The position numbers and the translations under genes were made by a program. The notes under the pieces were generated by a model. That model saw nothing but the letters and a program-made list of their open reading frames with translations, searched no databases and was not told where the DNA came from. A stretch of DNA of 64,000 nt from Dactylorhiza incarnata (lineage: Eukaryota; Streptophyta; Magnoliopsida; Asparagales; Orchidaceae), in assembly GCA_033032865.1 (NCBI GenBank), contig JAWHQI010000013.1:6944001-7008000 (forward strand), read 5' to 3'. This document shows, one piece after another, positions 1-10,482 of this stretch; the stretch's first letter is position 1; each line of letters begins with the position of its first letter.

Positions 1-53
1 CCAAAACCCGGAGACCCCATCACGCATCAGCTATATGCTGATTTGTGGTGGTT

Positions 54-509
54 CTACCCAGCCACGCGAGATGGGAAGGAGGTGAAGGCTTTAGGGCCCA
101 AGGAGGATGTCTCCCCCTTGCCCCTAACCTCCTCCTTCTCGCGTCGGAGGGCAGCAGAGCGTGCTCCACGCAACAATCTTTCTTGTTTCAGCTTCTCCAC
201 AGTTGGAGAGTGCCAACGTTGATAATCGTCAGAATTTCCCACCTTGGTGGTGGGTGGCATCACTTCCGTTGCCACCGTGGCAACTAGATCAGCCCAATGG
301 ACCTGTTTAAATTGTTTACAGTTCTCATTACGACTTAAAAAATTATTCATAAGGCGCTTTGCTCCGCCTTCTCCCTTATTGTTCCAAACTTCAGTCTCGT
401 TGCTTTCTCTTGCCTTCTTCACCTCTTCATTCACGACCTGCTTCGCTTTTTCTTTCTTCTCTCCAACTAACAATTCTTTTTCTTTCCTGGCTTCAGCAGT
501 ACTAAACAA
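54..509 (-). other. Unassigned lysine/glutamate-rich frame in Athila-like interior
   Basis: This open frame of 151 codons lies between the protease remnant and the window edge, where the protease-RT linker would be expected. The N-terminal half is very rich in K and E and probably helical or coiled coil. I recognise no domain. It may be linker sequence of the polyprotein or chance open frame in decayed DNA. Confidence 0.25.
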
Positions 510-538
510 TTTATCAGTAATAAAAAGGGGAGGGTGAA

Positions 539-1129
539 TTAATGCTTCGGAAGCAATCTTAGGACAAGTAGGGGTGTTACCTTACCAGGTAAGACAACAC
601 ACCCCTTAGAAAAATCCAAGGTGGCACCGCTCTCTTTCAAGAACGGTACTCCCAAGATGGGAATAGATTGATTTTGACTAGGTCCCAAAACTTGGAAGTC
701 GGCGACCACCACCGTCCCTTCAATTGTAACTTCAACATTTCTAACTTCTCCCTCAGCCTTAATGACGGTCCCGTTGGCAAGCACTAGGGATTTCCGATCA
801 TCTGTGTTCATTTCAAGTTGTAATTTAGCAACATCCTGCAATGCAAGGATGTTGCGAGATGAACCGAAATCACATAGGGCCGCCGTTTCAATATTATTAA
901 TGGTGCATGAGATTACCGACTCATTTGGGTCACACGCTCCCGCATCGGTGAGACTCTTCCCTTGGTTAATTGGATTCTTTTCAGTATTACTGGGAAGGGT
1001 CCCTTGCGAACACTCGGTTAGCACTTGAGCCAATTGGTCCAATTGCATCTCCAAGTTTCGCATGGACGCAGTTTGGTTGGCCATATTCGAGTTGGCGGCT
1101 TCCATAAACCACTCCATCATTTCTTCCAA
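539..1129 (-). pseudogene. Retroelement aspartic protease (Athila-like)
   Basis: A frame of about 196 codons with a retropepsin-like core. The active-site loop reads CDFGSS, where Athila relatives usually have a D-[LST]-G-[AS]-S pattern, so the catalytic Asp is kept. The second hallmark, an ILGxPFL segment near the C-terminal third, is present as ILGVPFL. The N-terminal 40 or so residues are a gag/pro linker. The protease would mature the Gag-Pol polyprotein inside virus-like particles. The frame stops at 539-541 and does not join the adjoining frames, so this is a relic of a polyprotein rather than a separate gene. Confidence 0.75.
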
Positions 1130-1394
1130 ATTGCTTTTCTTAGGGGCCGGAGCACCTTGATTATAACCCGGATGAGGCGGCCTCGGTTGGCTTCCGGACG
1201 CTTGAGCATCATATTGATGCTGGCCCGGCTGCCACCGTTGGCATGCAGTGTTTTGATTCAGGAAAAATTGGGGTGATTTCTCACACCCAGATTATAGGCA
1301 TTGCCGTAGGGTGCCCCCTTAGCTTGATTTCCACCAAAATTTACTAATTCATTTAAATTAAGTTGAGAGAATTCACCTGATAGCCCGCTACTTG

Positions 1395-1439
1395 GGCACT
1401 CGTATGCGTGGTGACCACCAACTCCGCATCATTCACAAG
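1395..1439 (-). pseudogene. Gag CCHC zinc knuckle with internal stop
   Basis: On the minus strand the codons give C-E-stop-C-G-V-G-G-H-H-A-Y-E-C-P, a CX2CX4HX4C nucleocapsid knuckle with one in-frame TGA between the first two cysteines. It lies between gag and protease, as expected for a gypsy polyprotein. The rest of 1130-1448 is decayed gag/pro linker. Confidence 0.7.
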
Positions 1440-1448
1440 AAATGTTAG

Positions 1449-2350
1449 TCACGGGCGCAGCAGCGGGAGGTAATGAATCCACCACAAACAGTACCCGAGT
1501 GCTTCTCGGCGCATTTCTCCCCGCAGTTCAGAAGGTGCTGTGAGAGGCAGTGTCCTGCAGATTCTTCGAGCTTCCTCCGGCGTATGGTTCATCAAGGTCC
1601 CTCCTGCAGCAACGTCAATCATTGCCCGGTGGTTGAGCTCGATGGCAAAGTAGAAGGTTTCCACGATGTTCCACGGCTGAAGCTCATGATTTGGGCATTG
1701 CGCAGGAGGTCACTAAGACGCTCCCAAGCTTCTGCGAGAGTTTCTTGCTCAGCTTGCCGGAAAGTGGCGATCTCACGCCGAAGGCTCACAATTTTGTCCA
1801 CCGGGTGAAATTTAGCTAGAAATTTGGACGCGAGAGCATCCCAAGTTGCAGCAGTCCCTGGGGGAACAGAGTGGAGCCAGACCTTGGCTTTGTCGCGCAA
1901 CGAGAAAGGGAACAATCTCAGCTTGACTGTTTCATCAAAAATTCCTGCGTAACGGAAGATTCCGCAGATATCGGCGAACTCCGCCAAGTGAAGATGTGGG
2001 TCTTCACTAGGCATCCCAGAGAACTGAGCGTTGTTGCGGATGATGTTTAGGATGGCCGGTTTGATCTCAAACTGGTTATTCATGATGTTAGGCCCAAATC
2101 CTGGATACACACTCCCAGCTGTTGGAGTGGTATAATCTCTCATGGTCCGGGACCTCGGTCTAACTGCCTCCTGCTCAACCCTTAGATGATTTTGCCCCAC
2201 ATGGGGTACTCCAGGATTCACTTCTTCCCAATCATTGGGTACTCTCGGCACACCTCCAAGTTCCATATTACCTCCCATAGCCACTTGCATGGCTGCAGCG
2301 CACCTTAGTGCGTGCGCAGTACATTCAATCTCAGGATCAAAGGGTACCAA
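1449..2350 (-). pseudogene. Athila-like gag (capsid)
   Basis: Frame 2350-1619 (243 codons) contains the retrotransposon gag core (PF03732-like): a segment 'FSGMPSEDPHLHLAEF', then 'RLFPFSLRDKAKVWL', then 'EAWERLSDLLR'. The same segments occur in the gag at 45808-46245. A second frame, 1664-1449, carries the conserved C-terminal part ('IDVAAGGTLMNHTPEEA'), so a frameshift lies near 1640-1670. Gag would form the cytoplasmic particle that packages element RNA. The ATG at 2350 is close to the PBS, leaving a leader of about 100 bp. Non-functional as it stands. Confidence 0.8.
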
Positions 2351-2448
2351 TTCCCTTCTGGCTTATCTCTGCATACACAAAAAGAAGACAAAAAAAACAA
2401 CTGCTCCTATAACAATGATTCACAACACAAAACGTTACACGCCTGCAT

Positions 2449-2466
2449 TCCCCGGCAACGGCGCCA
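2449..2466 (-). other. Primer-binding site, tRNA-Asp type
   Basis: The minus strand reads TGGCGCCGTTGCCGGGGA, the PBS core typical of Athila and several other plant gypsy elements. It is 6 bp from the LTR edge and identical to the PBS at 46401-46418. Confidence 0.9.
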
Positions 2467-2472
2467 AGAACT

Positions 2473-3945
2473 TGATGCGCGTTCGGCAAGTGCACCGGTC
2501 GCTGTCAAGTAATAAATTTGGGAATAACTTCCCCGAATGTCGATCTCTTGAGGAATACAGGTTCTGGTGAACGAAACGTGTGGTGAGTCGATTGTTACAC
2601 GAGCGAATAAAATAAAACAGGGGCGTTGTGATTGGTGTCCTAAGCTATTGCGAAAATGAGAGAAATGCGGGTCAAAAAGCACCGCTTCGCAAGGTGTGTG
2701 TGAGTGCAGCGGCCGCGATGCCGCGCTTTGGTAAGCGGGTGGAATGTCCACAGAGCGAGGTTTTGTGAGGGTCGTATTCACCTCTTCGCCAACATCACCA
2801 CTAGCTATTGATAGATGGCTTCACACACAAATAACTTAGAATATCACACAACAAGGAAAGCGATTCTCACCACCACAACATCATTGCACATGAACAACAA
2901 GCAAGGATCTATAACATTAATCTAACGAGAGTTCATTACAACAACACAAAGAGAAAGCACAAGCATCAAAGTTTAGAAAGGACCAAAAAAGAGGATGTCA
3001 CCGCGTCTTGGGTTCTTGGCCGGGATGAGAGGTTGTCGGGCTCTCTCCGGGCTCGGCCCTCAGATGGTGTGCGGACTCAAAGGAGGCTGTCACCGCTCCA
3101 ACGATCTACAACATTTATATGGCCTCCACGACGAAGAATGCTTGAACTAGTGGTGGAGAATACTTGCAAATGCTCTCAGATGGAAGAATGGTGAAGGAGA
3201 TCGTCGGAAATGGTCTCCTCTCGTCTCCTCCGGTGGAAGGGACGAAAATGGCGGGATTCCTGGCTTTTCCCGCGAGGGGAATCAGGGGCCTCCGTTGACT
3301 GCAGCTTTTCCTGCTTTAAATACTAAGCATGCAGAGTTTTGGTTACGCACGGGCGAACGCACGATCGTGCGCTGCCCGTGCATTATTTAATGATAAAAAC
3401 AGACTTGAAGACGAAGCTGCGCCGCCCGTGCGATTTACTCACGCACGGGCAAACCCGCCCATCCGTAAAACGCACCGGTAAATTTAGAAAGGCCAAAACA
3501 ACAAGAAGAAACAGGCAACCGTGCGTTTTACTTACGCACGAGTAAATCCGCCCGTGCATAAAAACGCACGACTAAACTCAGATCGCCTGTTTTCTGCCCA
3601 GATGAGAACGCACGACCGCAACCGTCCCTGCGTCAAGGAAAGGCACGACCGTGCGTTGTACACAATCATGAATTCTGGCGGAAAATTGGATGATCCGACC
3701 GCCTGCACACAAGACAAAACAGCTGGGAAAACACCTCCAGCACCAAATAAACACAGAAAAAGGATTGGGGAGCACTATGTGCTTACCCCCAATAACAAGG
3801 AGCGCAAATGCACACCGAAATGGGCCTAAGAGTGCACCTAGCAAGGAATAACAAATATGATCGAAAACATGCCTAAAGTGTAGTGCATCGACTAGAAATA
3901 CGGCCCAGATGAGTCCATGAATGTGTATATAAATGGGACTCATCA
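2473..3945 (-). repeat. 5' LTR of Athila-like element (1473 bp)
   Basis: Starts TGATGCGC next to the PBS spacer and ends CTCATCA, with the same terminal sequences and nearly the same length as the 1.5-kb Athila LTRs at 38139 and 46425. A TATA-like TATTTAAA lies on the minus strand near 3314-3323. Just upstream of it (3343-3660) is a cluster of CG-rich palindromic words, including the perfect 14-bp palindrome CGCACGATCGTGCG at 3358-3371. Plus-strand ORFs across this LTR are antisense shadows. Confidence 0.8.
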
Positions 3946-4511
3946 ATAGACCCACATTGTAGGAGGCCTAAGTTTGACTCATCCTCCTACACAGGCGTGA
4001 GAAGGGTGCTGCCGAAGCTCCCGATCACGAAGATGAACCGCCAAACCCATTCGTGGTTCTTGTAGGCGGTACCGGTGACCTTGAGCGGGCTCTGGACGGA
4101 GAAGAAGGCTACCCCGCCTTTATCCTGGAAGTTGAAGAGCTTGCGGAAAACAGGGAGGGAGAACTCGATCACCTCCTCCCGCAGGTAGCAGGAGAAAGCT
4201 ACCAGCATCACGATGGAGTTGGGGTTCAGCTCCGCGGGAACTACGCCAAAGTAGCAGAAGGTCTGGTGCAACTCGGGCAAGAGGGGGAGGCAGAGTCCCA
4301 CCTCAAAGTGTTCCAGTGGGATGGCGAGAGTGTCCGTCGAGAATTGGTTGATGTTGTCGCGATCTCCACTGCGGCGCGCAATGAACCCCGGTGGGACGTT
4401 GTCCGCGATCGCCATGGTGAAATCCTCTTCAGACAGATCACAGGTGGCAAAATTATGGTTGGCGAATGCTTGAGCGCACCTACCCCTGCAATCAGACTCG
4501 ACCACCATCAC
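3946..4511 (-). pseudogene. PF04195-like 'putative gypsy-type transposon' protein, N-terminal part
   Basis: ATG at 4511 opens a frame of 174 codons ending near 3987. The segment 'FEVGLCLPLLPELHQTFCYF' followed by 'PAELNPNSIVMLVAFSCYLRE' has the layout of the plant PF04195 domain (entry helix, LPxxP motif, then a hydrophobic 'NxxxxLxAFxxxxRE' helix). Proteins with this domain are carried by many plant retroelement remnants; their function is unknown. A TATA box sits about 115 bp upstream. The Athila-like LTR at 3945 cuts off the rest of the gene. The C-terminal part of a similar gene lies upstream at 4981-6440, so this is probably a second copy. Domain assignment is from memory. Confidence 0.55.
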
Positions 4512-4625
4512 ACGAAAGATGGGTGGCGAAAGAAATCTGGAGAGAGGTGCGAGTGTGAGAGCGAGTGCGAAAGAAAGAAAGAGAGAAGTTGAAATGAAAG
4601 TGATAAACGCGGTCGGTGGGCCGGG

Positions 4626-4635
4626 CTATTTATAG
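4626..4635 (-). promoter_or_regulatory. TATA box upstream of PF04195-like frame
   Basis: The minus strand reads CTATAAATAG, about 115 bp upstream of the ATG at 4511. The intervening leader is CT-rich (TTCTCTCTTTCTTTC), like plant 5' UTRs. Confidence 0.55.
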
Positions 4636-4639
4636 AAAA

Positions 4640-4980
4640 ATAAAGAAATCAAGAACTTTTCGAGGCGTAGGGTGCTAATAGGGACTACGCTACCCCCGAC
4701 GCCTCAGGATTGGAGCCAGCCCCACCTCCGTCTCACTCATCCGCGAGGGGCGAGGGTCATGTGCAGAGTCCTCTGCGGAAAGACGAAAGCAAGATAAAAT
4801 GAGGCGAGATCAAAGTATTAAACTCACCACTCGGCAAAATAAAAGAAAATTATGCAAAATAGAGACAATTAACATCCAAAGTACAAGATTGTTTACATTA
4901 CAAAGCCGATCTCAACATGCATTACAGAAATAAATTAGCTGCGCGGGGTGAGGGGATACAGGGGGCGAGTGCCCGTAGGC
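4640..4980 (-). other. Spacer: 3' UTR-like and promoter-like DNA, possible LTR
   Basis: Lies between the stop of one PF04195-like gene (4981) and the TATA box of the next (4635). The first half, read on the minus strand, resembles a plant 3' UTR (T-rich, 'TTTCTGTAATG', 'TTTGTAATGTAAAC'). The arrangement gene-spacer-gene would fit an LTR shared by two tandem element copies, but I cannot define TG/CA ends or a PBS. Confidence 0.35.
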
Positions 4981-6440
4981 TCAGTATTGAATCCATTGCC
5001 ATTTACCCCGGCCTTGCCTCCCCATCCTCGGTGGTACTCGCGAGTAGTAGTATGCGCTTACAACTGTGAGTTCTTGATTGAACAAGCTCATCTGATCCCT
5101 AGCCTGCGCGATGTCCCTCCCAGGGGAAGTCCCCTCACACCCGCCTCCCTGCCACTCCATTTCGCCCATGAGATGCATATTGTCCCTCTCGAAAGCGCTC
5201 ATCCTGCGCTCGAAGGCCACCCGGTGCTCATCCGTCTGTCTGGCTTGTTCTCGCTGCATCCATATCAGCTTACCGAGGACCTCCTTCATCCCCTCCTTCA
5301 TCATCCTGGGATCAACTGGATCTCCGAGAAAGTCCGAGAGGTCGCTGGGAGAAGGGGGCAGAGACATCACCTCATCCTCAAAGTGAGGCTCCAACGGAGA
5401 GGCCTTCTGGTAGCCTGTGGGAGCAAAAGTTAGATTGTCCCATATAGTTGTTCACGCGAGAAAACTTGAGGAGAGTAAGGCTGCTTACCTGGCACACATT
5501 CTTCGACGGAGGGGGGGAGGGGGGGGGGGGGGGGGGGGGGGCTGGCGAGAGGTGCTAGGTTGCCCTACGAATGGTTGGCTGGGGGGATGAAGCGATTTCC
5601 CCTTGCCAGGGGCGATAAGGAGCCTGGTTGGCGGCGAAAGTGGTGGCTAAGTCGGCGGTGTGGGAATCACAGTTGAGGTCCCTCCCGGCCGAGTGTTCCG
5701 GCTCCTGTACCGGAAGAGTGATGATGGTCTCACGGGCTGGAGTGCTGCGCGGGACCAAAGATAGCCATATGGTTTTGAAGGTGGCGGCTGCGAAAGACAG
5801 GGTAAGAAAGAAGACACGTAACAAGGTATGTGAGTAAGCAACAAACAGCTTAACTGTCTCAGGCAGTGTCCCGCCGAGAGTGGTGGGTGGGCAGGACTCC
5901 TGGGCCGGCATAACATCCTCGACAACAGGAGGGAGCACCTCAGCACCCGCCAGGTTGGTCTCGGGGTCGCCTCCTATCCTCAGCGTGTCCTGCTAGTGAT
6001 CTTGAATATTGAGGCAACTCATCACAACATCAACCACAGAGCAAGCTAGATCATATTACCTCAACGATGTTGTCAGATGGATTGCACGGAGGGGGCGGAG
6101 TCCCTAAAGCAGACTTAATCTACAAAGGGTCCCATCTAACCGCCTTGGCCTTTCTAGATTGATAGGGCAAGGCTGGGTCCCTTTTCGTTGAGAGCCAGGG
6201 GCGTAGCGGGCGGTCTTGAAGGTATTCTTCTCCTGAGCAGTGGCGAGATGCTCTAGCAGACTTTACCAAAGCGGCCTCGGCGATGGCCTCATAAATGTCA
6301 TTGAGATGGCGAGAGCTCAGAGGGGAAAAAGAGAAACAGTAATTGGAAGACGGACACCTCAAGGCAGCGACCTGAGATATATATAGCAGAGGGGTGGGGC
6401 CCACCAAAAAGATTCCCTCCAGGTCAGCAGGCACTCACCG
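4981..6440 (-). pseudogene. Multi-exon C-terminal part of a PF04195-type gene
   Basis: Three short GT-AG introns can be seen on the minus strand: 6372-6438, 5990-6059 and 5415-5488 (67, 70 and 74 bp), each with plant-like sites (CG|GTGAGT...TCTCAG|G; GAG|GTAATA...TAGCAG|G; CAG|GTAAGC...CCACAG|G). The implied exons are 6060-6371, 5489-5989 and 4981-5414. The last exon encodes an acidic 'SLPPSPSDLSDFLGDPVDP' stretch and then a long charged helix, probably coiled coil, ending at the stop 4981-4983. In-frame stops near 6120 and 5553 show decay. The upstream end is lost. I infer it belongs to the same gene type as 3946-4511, because such proteins combine an N-terminal PF04195 domain with a C-terminal coiled coil. 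Confidence 0.45.
5519..5541. repeat. Poly-G tract (G23)
   Basis: A 23-base G run inside the 5489-5989 exon; on the coding (minus) strand it is poly-C, encoding a proline run. Long homopolymers are slippage-prone, and the length may be an assembly estimate. Confidence 0.8.
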
Positions 6441-6606
6441 AATACCAGGGGTTAGACTTTTCTTTCTTAGCATATAACTCGCTCGCAAAGAGTGGGGATT
6501 GTGTACAACCCCGTATTCGTCGAGTGGGTCCCCGGGTCCCAAAGGGTCAAAGAGCATGCAAGGTAGGTCAAGAAGAGCACTCGCCTAGGTCAGGAGAGGC
6601 GGGGAA

Positions 6607-6997
6607 GCCTCAAGGCGGGTGCGAGCCTCATTTGCAAATCACTCGCTAGCTTAGGAGTGCGAGTGCGCGGGAGGCCAAGGCGAGTGAGGACGGAACCCCA
6701 CTCGCCAAGCAAGCCAAGTATCGGGCGAGTGGTGCCCCTACGACCCGCCCGCCCCGTGAAGCCTAGCGCGCGAGAAGTCGGCCGAGTGGTGCCTTCACAG
6801 ACCACTCGCCCGGAAGGCTATAATGAGGAAATTACCTAGATACCCTTTGTGGGCTACCAATAGCCCTTCAGAATAGCAGAGTTAGGCTGTTAACAGACCA
6901 ATTTGGGGTGCAATTAGTAAAACTAAAAGGTAGATTTACGCTATTTACAGATCAGACTAGAAAAACTATAAATAGACCCTTAAGGGCACCTTGGAGG
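6607..6997 (+). repeat. 391-bp direct repeat, left copy (U3/TATA part of a gypsy-like LTR)
   Basis: Begins GCCTCAAGGCGG and ends CACCTTGGAGG exactly at the copia LTR. The right copy, 19058-19448, has the same 391-bp length and differs at roughly two dozen positions by eye. It contains many 'GCGAG/CTCGC' words followed by a TATA box (TATAAATA, 6967-6974), the layout of an LTR U3-R boundary. The adjoining 6441-6606 is similar GCGAG-rich DNA with no gene. Confidence 0.8.
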
Positions 6998-8142
6998 TGT
7001 GAAATTTTTCGTAGATCTAGGAGTGAGCAGGAATCGTACAACTTAAAGTTATAGCCAACAACCAGAAGCACATGAAGCAACACAATTTTTATTGATGATA
7101 GCAAAAGTCTTCATTACAGAGCGAGGTATACATGGCGAGACATGATTTTGCCAGTACACAAAACCAAAAGGAATTTACAATGCTGAAGGAAAGATAACCA
7201 GCGGTCTGAAACTCTGAGACCGCCTGACCGCACGACCTGGCTGTTCGCACAACTAGAAAACGAGACCGCGAGAACACACATTGCCGGCGACTTGAACAAC
7301 ACCAACCGAGAACTCCGCGACCTTCCGAACTCCACTGATTCTCCCGAACTCCAGCAACCCGCACTGCAAGCCGCGAGACCGCTCGAACACCTTTAGAAGA
7401 AGAGGTGACCGCTGCTGCCCACACAATCCGCAGAAGCTGCACAAGGAAAGTTCAATCAGCTAACCGACCGGTCATAAAAAGAGACCGCAAGAAATAGGCG
7501 TGAGATCAGCTTTCACTTGGTGCAATTAATTTTGCTGCCACAGTGGCTCCTATTTATAGGCGCAAACCAGATCCAGTCACCACCCTATGAGATAGAGTCA
7601 CCGCCCTGACCGCGCAACCAAGACCGGCCCGCACTGTCAGCAGATCGCTCTGCGCCTGTGAGCTCGCCGACTTTAACCCGGACCGGAGATCGCCACTCCT
7701 TCAAGAAGTCACGCGATCATGACAACTCGCCCGGTCATGACGCCCACCACCTGTGTTCGTAACACAAGACCTCCTCCAAAGATCGTGAACACAGCCAAGT
7801 CGACCAAGGCAAGAACCCACCAAGCCGACTAACACCAGTGTCCGCATACACTAGCAGATCGACAAGGGATCAGCTTATGCGAACACAAAAAGGAGACCAC
7901 GCGACTAAGAGAGCCTTAGTAAGCACGCACCAATAAGAACCCGGCCAGTCACCAGATCGGACTGCCGGATACCAAAACACCAACCCTCAGCACCTTGGAC
8001 CTAGAGAACAGCGGTCAGGCCAGATAGACCTGCGGCTAGACCGAATAGGTCAGACCGCAGAGAGAGACCGCAAGACCGCGCGGTTAGCGAGACCGCACGA
8101 CCTCCCCCCAGACCGCCAACTTCCACTTCAACATTTTCAACA
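6998..8142 (-). repeat. 3' LTR of copia element (1145 bp)
   Basis: Starts TGTGAAATT and ends TTTTCAACA on the plus strand, matching the ends of 16862-19057. TATA box on the minus strand at 7551-7558. Upstream of it (7560-8120) the word GACCGC or GCGGTC recurs many times. The short frames within 7089-7444 are LTR shadows. Confidence 0.9.
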
Positions 8143-8151
8143 CTCCCCCTT
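8143..8151 (-). other. Polypurine tract of copia element
   Basis: The minus strand reads AAGGGGGAG immediately before the 3' LTR; this is the plus-strand DNA priming site. Confidence 0.8.
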
Positions 8152-8811
8152 GAAGTGGGAAGTTGAAAACAGCCCAAGTAAACTCTTTAGCCGAGTGAAC
8201 GACCCCTTCGCCAGTGCCTTTGTGAATATGTCAGCAACGTTGTCCTGACTCCGAACATGCTCGACTGAAAGAGACCCCTCCAGCACCTTCTCACGAATGA
8301 AATGATGCTCGATCTCGATATGCTTGGTGCTCGCGTGACAAACTTGATTAGTAACCAGTTTGAGTGCACTCTCATTGTCGCCGCGGAGCAGAGTCGGACC
8401 TCGAACCTCCTTATGAACGTCTCCCACCAACCTCCTAAGCCAGATGGCTTCTTGAGCTGCCAAGGCCGAAGCCTTGTATTCCGCTTCCGTGGTAGAGACA
8501 GACACAGAATCCTGCTTCTTGCTGCACCATGATATAGCCATAGGGCCCGCCATGAAGACGAATCTAGACGTCGACTTCCGATCATCCGAATCTCCCCCGT
8601 AATCAGCATCCATGTACCCATGCACCTCGAAGCCCGCATCCCTCCTTTATAGGAGACCCATATCCGAAGTTGCCTTGACATACTTCAAAATATTCTTGGC
8701 CGCTAGTAGATGAGGCATCCGTGGTTCCGCCATATAACGACTCACCCTGCCAACTGCATACGCAATATACGGCCTAGTGATCGTCAGATAAATCAAGCTC
8801 CCAACCAGAGC
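8152..8811 (-). pseudogene. Copia RNase H
   Basis: The frame from 8625 contains the copia RNase H landmarks: '[19 protein letters not shown]' near the start, 'SISWC-KKQ'-type strand ('AISWCSKKQ'), 'STTEAEYKA', 'GDNESALKL' and '[13 protein letters not shown]'. It ends inside the first bases of the 3' LTR. Upstream codons to 8811 contain at least two stops. The domain would degrade the RNA template during reverse transcription. Order gag-pro-IN-RT-RH is as in Ty1/copia. Confidence 0.85.
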
Positions 8812-9662
8812 TCAGAACACAATTAGATCATCCAGAATCCTCCCCTCATCCTTCCGAAGTTTCATGGCCTTCTCCAGAGGTGTAGAAATGCATTTCCCTT
8901 CCTTCATGTAGAATCGCTCCACGATCCGCTCCGCATATCCAGCCTGGGACACCAGCACTCCACTTTCCTTCCTCTGCACTTTGAGTCCAAGGAAATGGTG
9001 AAGTTCACCTAAGTACTTCATCTCAATTCTGATAGATAGCTCAACCCGAAGCTTTGCTACCTCCTCCTTCGAATTCCCCGTCACGATCATATCGTCGACG
9101 TAAAGCAGCACGATGACTTGAAGCTCCCCACTCTTCTTGACAAACAAGCTTGAGTCTGAGTCTGAAGCACCAAATCCACAGAATAAAAGATATTTTGCAA
9201 TCTTCCTGTACCACGCCCTCAGCGCTTGCTTCAACCCATACAGGGCCTTCTTCAGCTTACAGACATAGTCAGGAAAATCTTCAGATACGAAACCTGGCGG
9301 CTGGACCATGAAGATGTCCTTGTCAATCTCGTCGTACAAGAAAACATTCTTTACGTCGAGTTGCCAAATCTCCCACCCCCAAAACGCCGCCAAGGCAATC
9401 ACAAACCGAACTGAAGTCATCTTTGCCACCAGACTGAATGTCTCTTCATAGTCTTCACCGTATTACTGCGAGAATCCGCGAGCCACAAGGCGAGCCTTGT
9501 ACCGCTCGATACTGCCGTATGCCTTCTTCTTGAGCTTGTAGACCCACTTGCATGTCACAAGGGTGATGCCCTTGGGCCTGGGCACCAGAGACCAAGTCTC
9601 ATTCTTTTCAAGAGCTGCCATATCTTCCTCCATAGCCAAATCCCACTGCTTCACGCCTTTGG
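8812..9662 (-). pseudogene. Copia reverse transcriptase
   Basis: RT runs from the N-terminal 'TWSLVPRP' and 'CKWVYKLK' motifs (near 9560-9660), through 'VRFVIALAA', 'WQLDVKNVFL' and 'QPPGFV', to the catalytic box LLYVDDMIVTG and 'YLGELHHFLGL'. A TAA at about 9460-9462 splits it after 'ARGFSQ', at a codon that is Gln in relatives. The YVDD active site is intact. A further stop at 8812 separates it from RNase H. It would copy element RNA to cDNA in the particle. Confidence 0.9.
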
Positions 9663-10482
9663 CTTTCTCAAAGCTCACTGGTTCCCGCTCATCCAGGGGA
9701 CCAGCAAAGAAACATGAGACAAAGCTCACCATGTTTCCTCCTGTATAGTTATCAGGAGCAATGATCGTTCGCTTTGATCTCCGCAACACCTTCTCCTGAC
9801 TCGCAACAACCTCAGCTGCTTCTTCTCTAGCTCCCCTTCCATACGTACTAGGAGCATCACTCCCCCTGCTTCCTGATCCAGAAGCCTCCGTCTCAGAACT
9901 AGAAATGGATGGACCACCTGGAGATAAAGGCAACTCCACCTGAAGATTTTCCACAGCTCTCTCCGGCTCATCCACCCTGCTTTCTGGTAACACAACACCA
10001 GAACTTCCCTTGTAAGATGTCACCTCGTCGAACATGATGTCGTGAGATACAACAAATCTCCGCGTCTCTGGGTCCATGCACTTCCAGCCCTTCTTCTGAT
10101 CATCATATCCCACGAAGACTAGCTTCTTTTCTTTTGCATCTAGATTCATCCGAAGCGCATCTGGAACGTGCACACAGCAGGTGGAACTAAACACCCGAAG
10201 GTGTTCCACACTTGGCTTTTCTTTGAACATCATCTCATGCGGGGTTATCATGTTGATGGGACTAAGAGGCATCCTGTTGATGACGTAGGCAGCGCAAGAC
10301 ATTCCCTCCGCCCAGAAGGACCTTGGGATACTCTTGGCATGCAGCCAACACTTGCAGGTCTCCGTCAGATGACGGATCTTCCACTCTGCAACTCCATTTT
10401 GTTGTGGAGTATGCCCACAAGTAAGCTCCCTCCGGATGCCCGCCTTCCTGCAAAAAATAGAGAACTCACCAGAGGTGAACTC
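9663..10482 (-). pseudogene. Copia integrase, C-terminal part
   Basis: On the minus strand this begins right after the nested insertion with 'EFTSGEFSIFC' and continues with 'HTPQQNGVAEWK', which contains the third catalytic acidic residue (E). It then has the 'RMPLSPINMITPHE' and 'FSSTCCVHVPDALR' segments typical of copia integrase and a low-complexity linker to RT. The upstream integrase half is at 15024-15552. The solo LTR 10483-15018 separates the DD and E residues. The frame is otherwise open from 10302. Confidence 0.85.

Larger units (their letters stand above)
1..3945 (-). mobile_element. Athila-like Ty3/gypsy retrotransposon, 5' part (continues left of window)
   Basis: Minus-strand element. 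Reading leftwards it has a 5' LTR (2473-3945), a primer-binding site with the tRNA-Asp-type core used by Athila elements (2449-2466), gag (2350-1449), a CCHC knuckle (1439-1395) and an aspartic protease region (1129-539). RT, RNase H, integrase and the 3' LTR would lie beyond the window. It interrupts a PF04195-like reading frame at 3945/3946. The frames contain stops and shifts, so the copy is defective. The Athila assignment is by inference from the PBS and from similarity of layout to the element at 38139-47921. Confidence 0.85.

Noticed and set aside
3339..3955. Overlapping frames on both strands of the Athila-like LTR
   Set aside because: They lie inside an LTR, overlap each other and show no domain.
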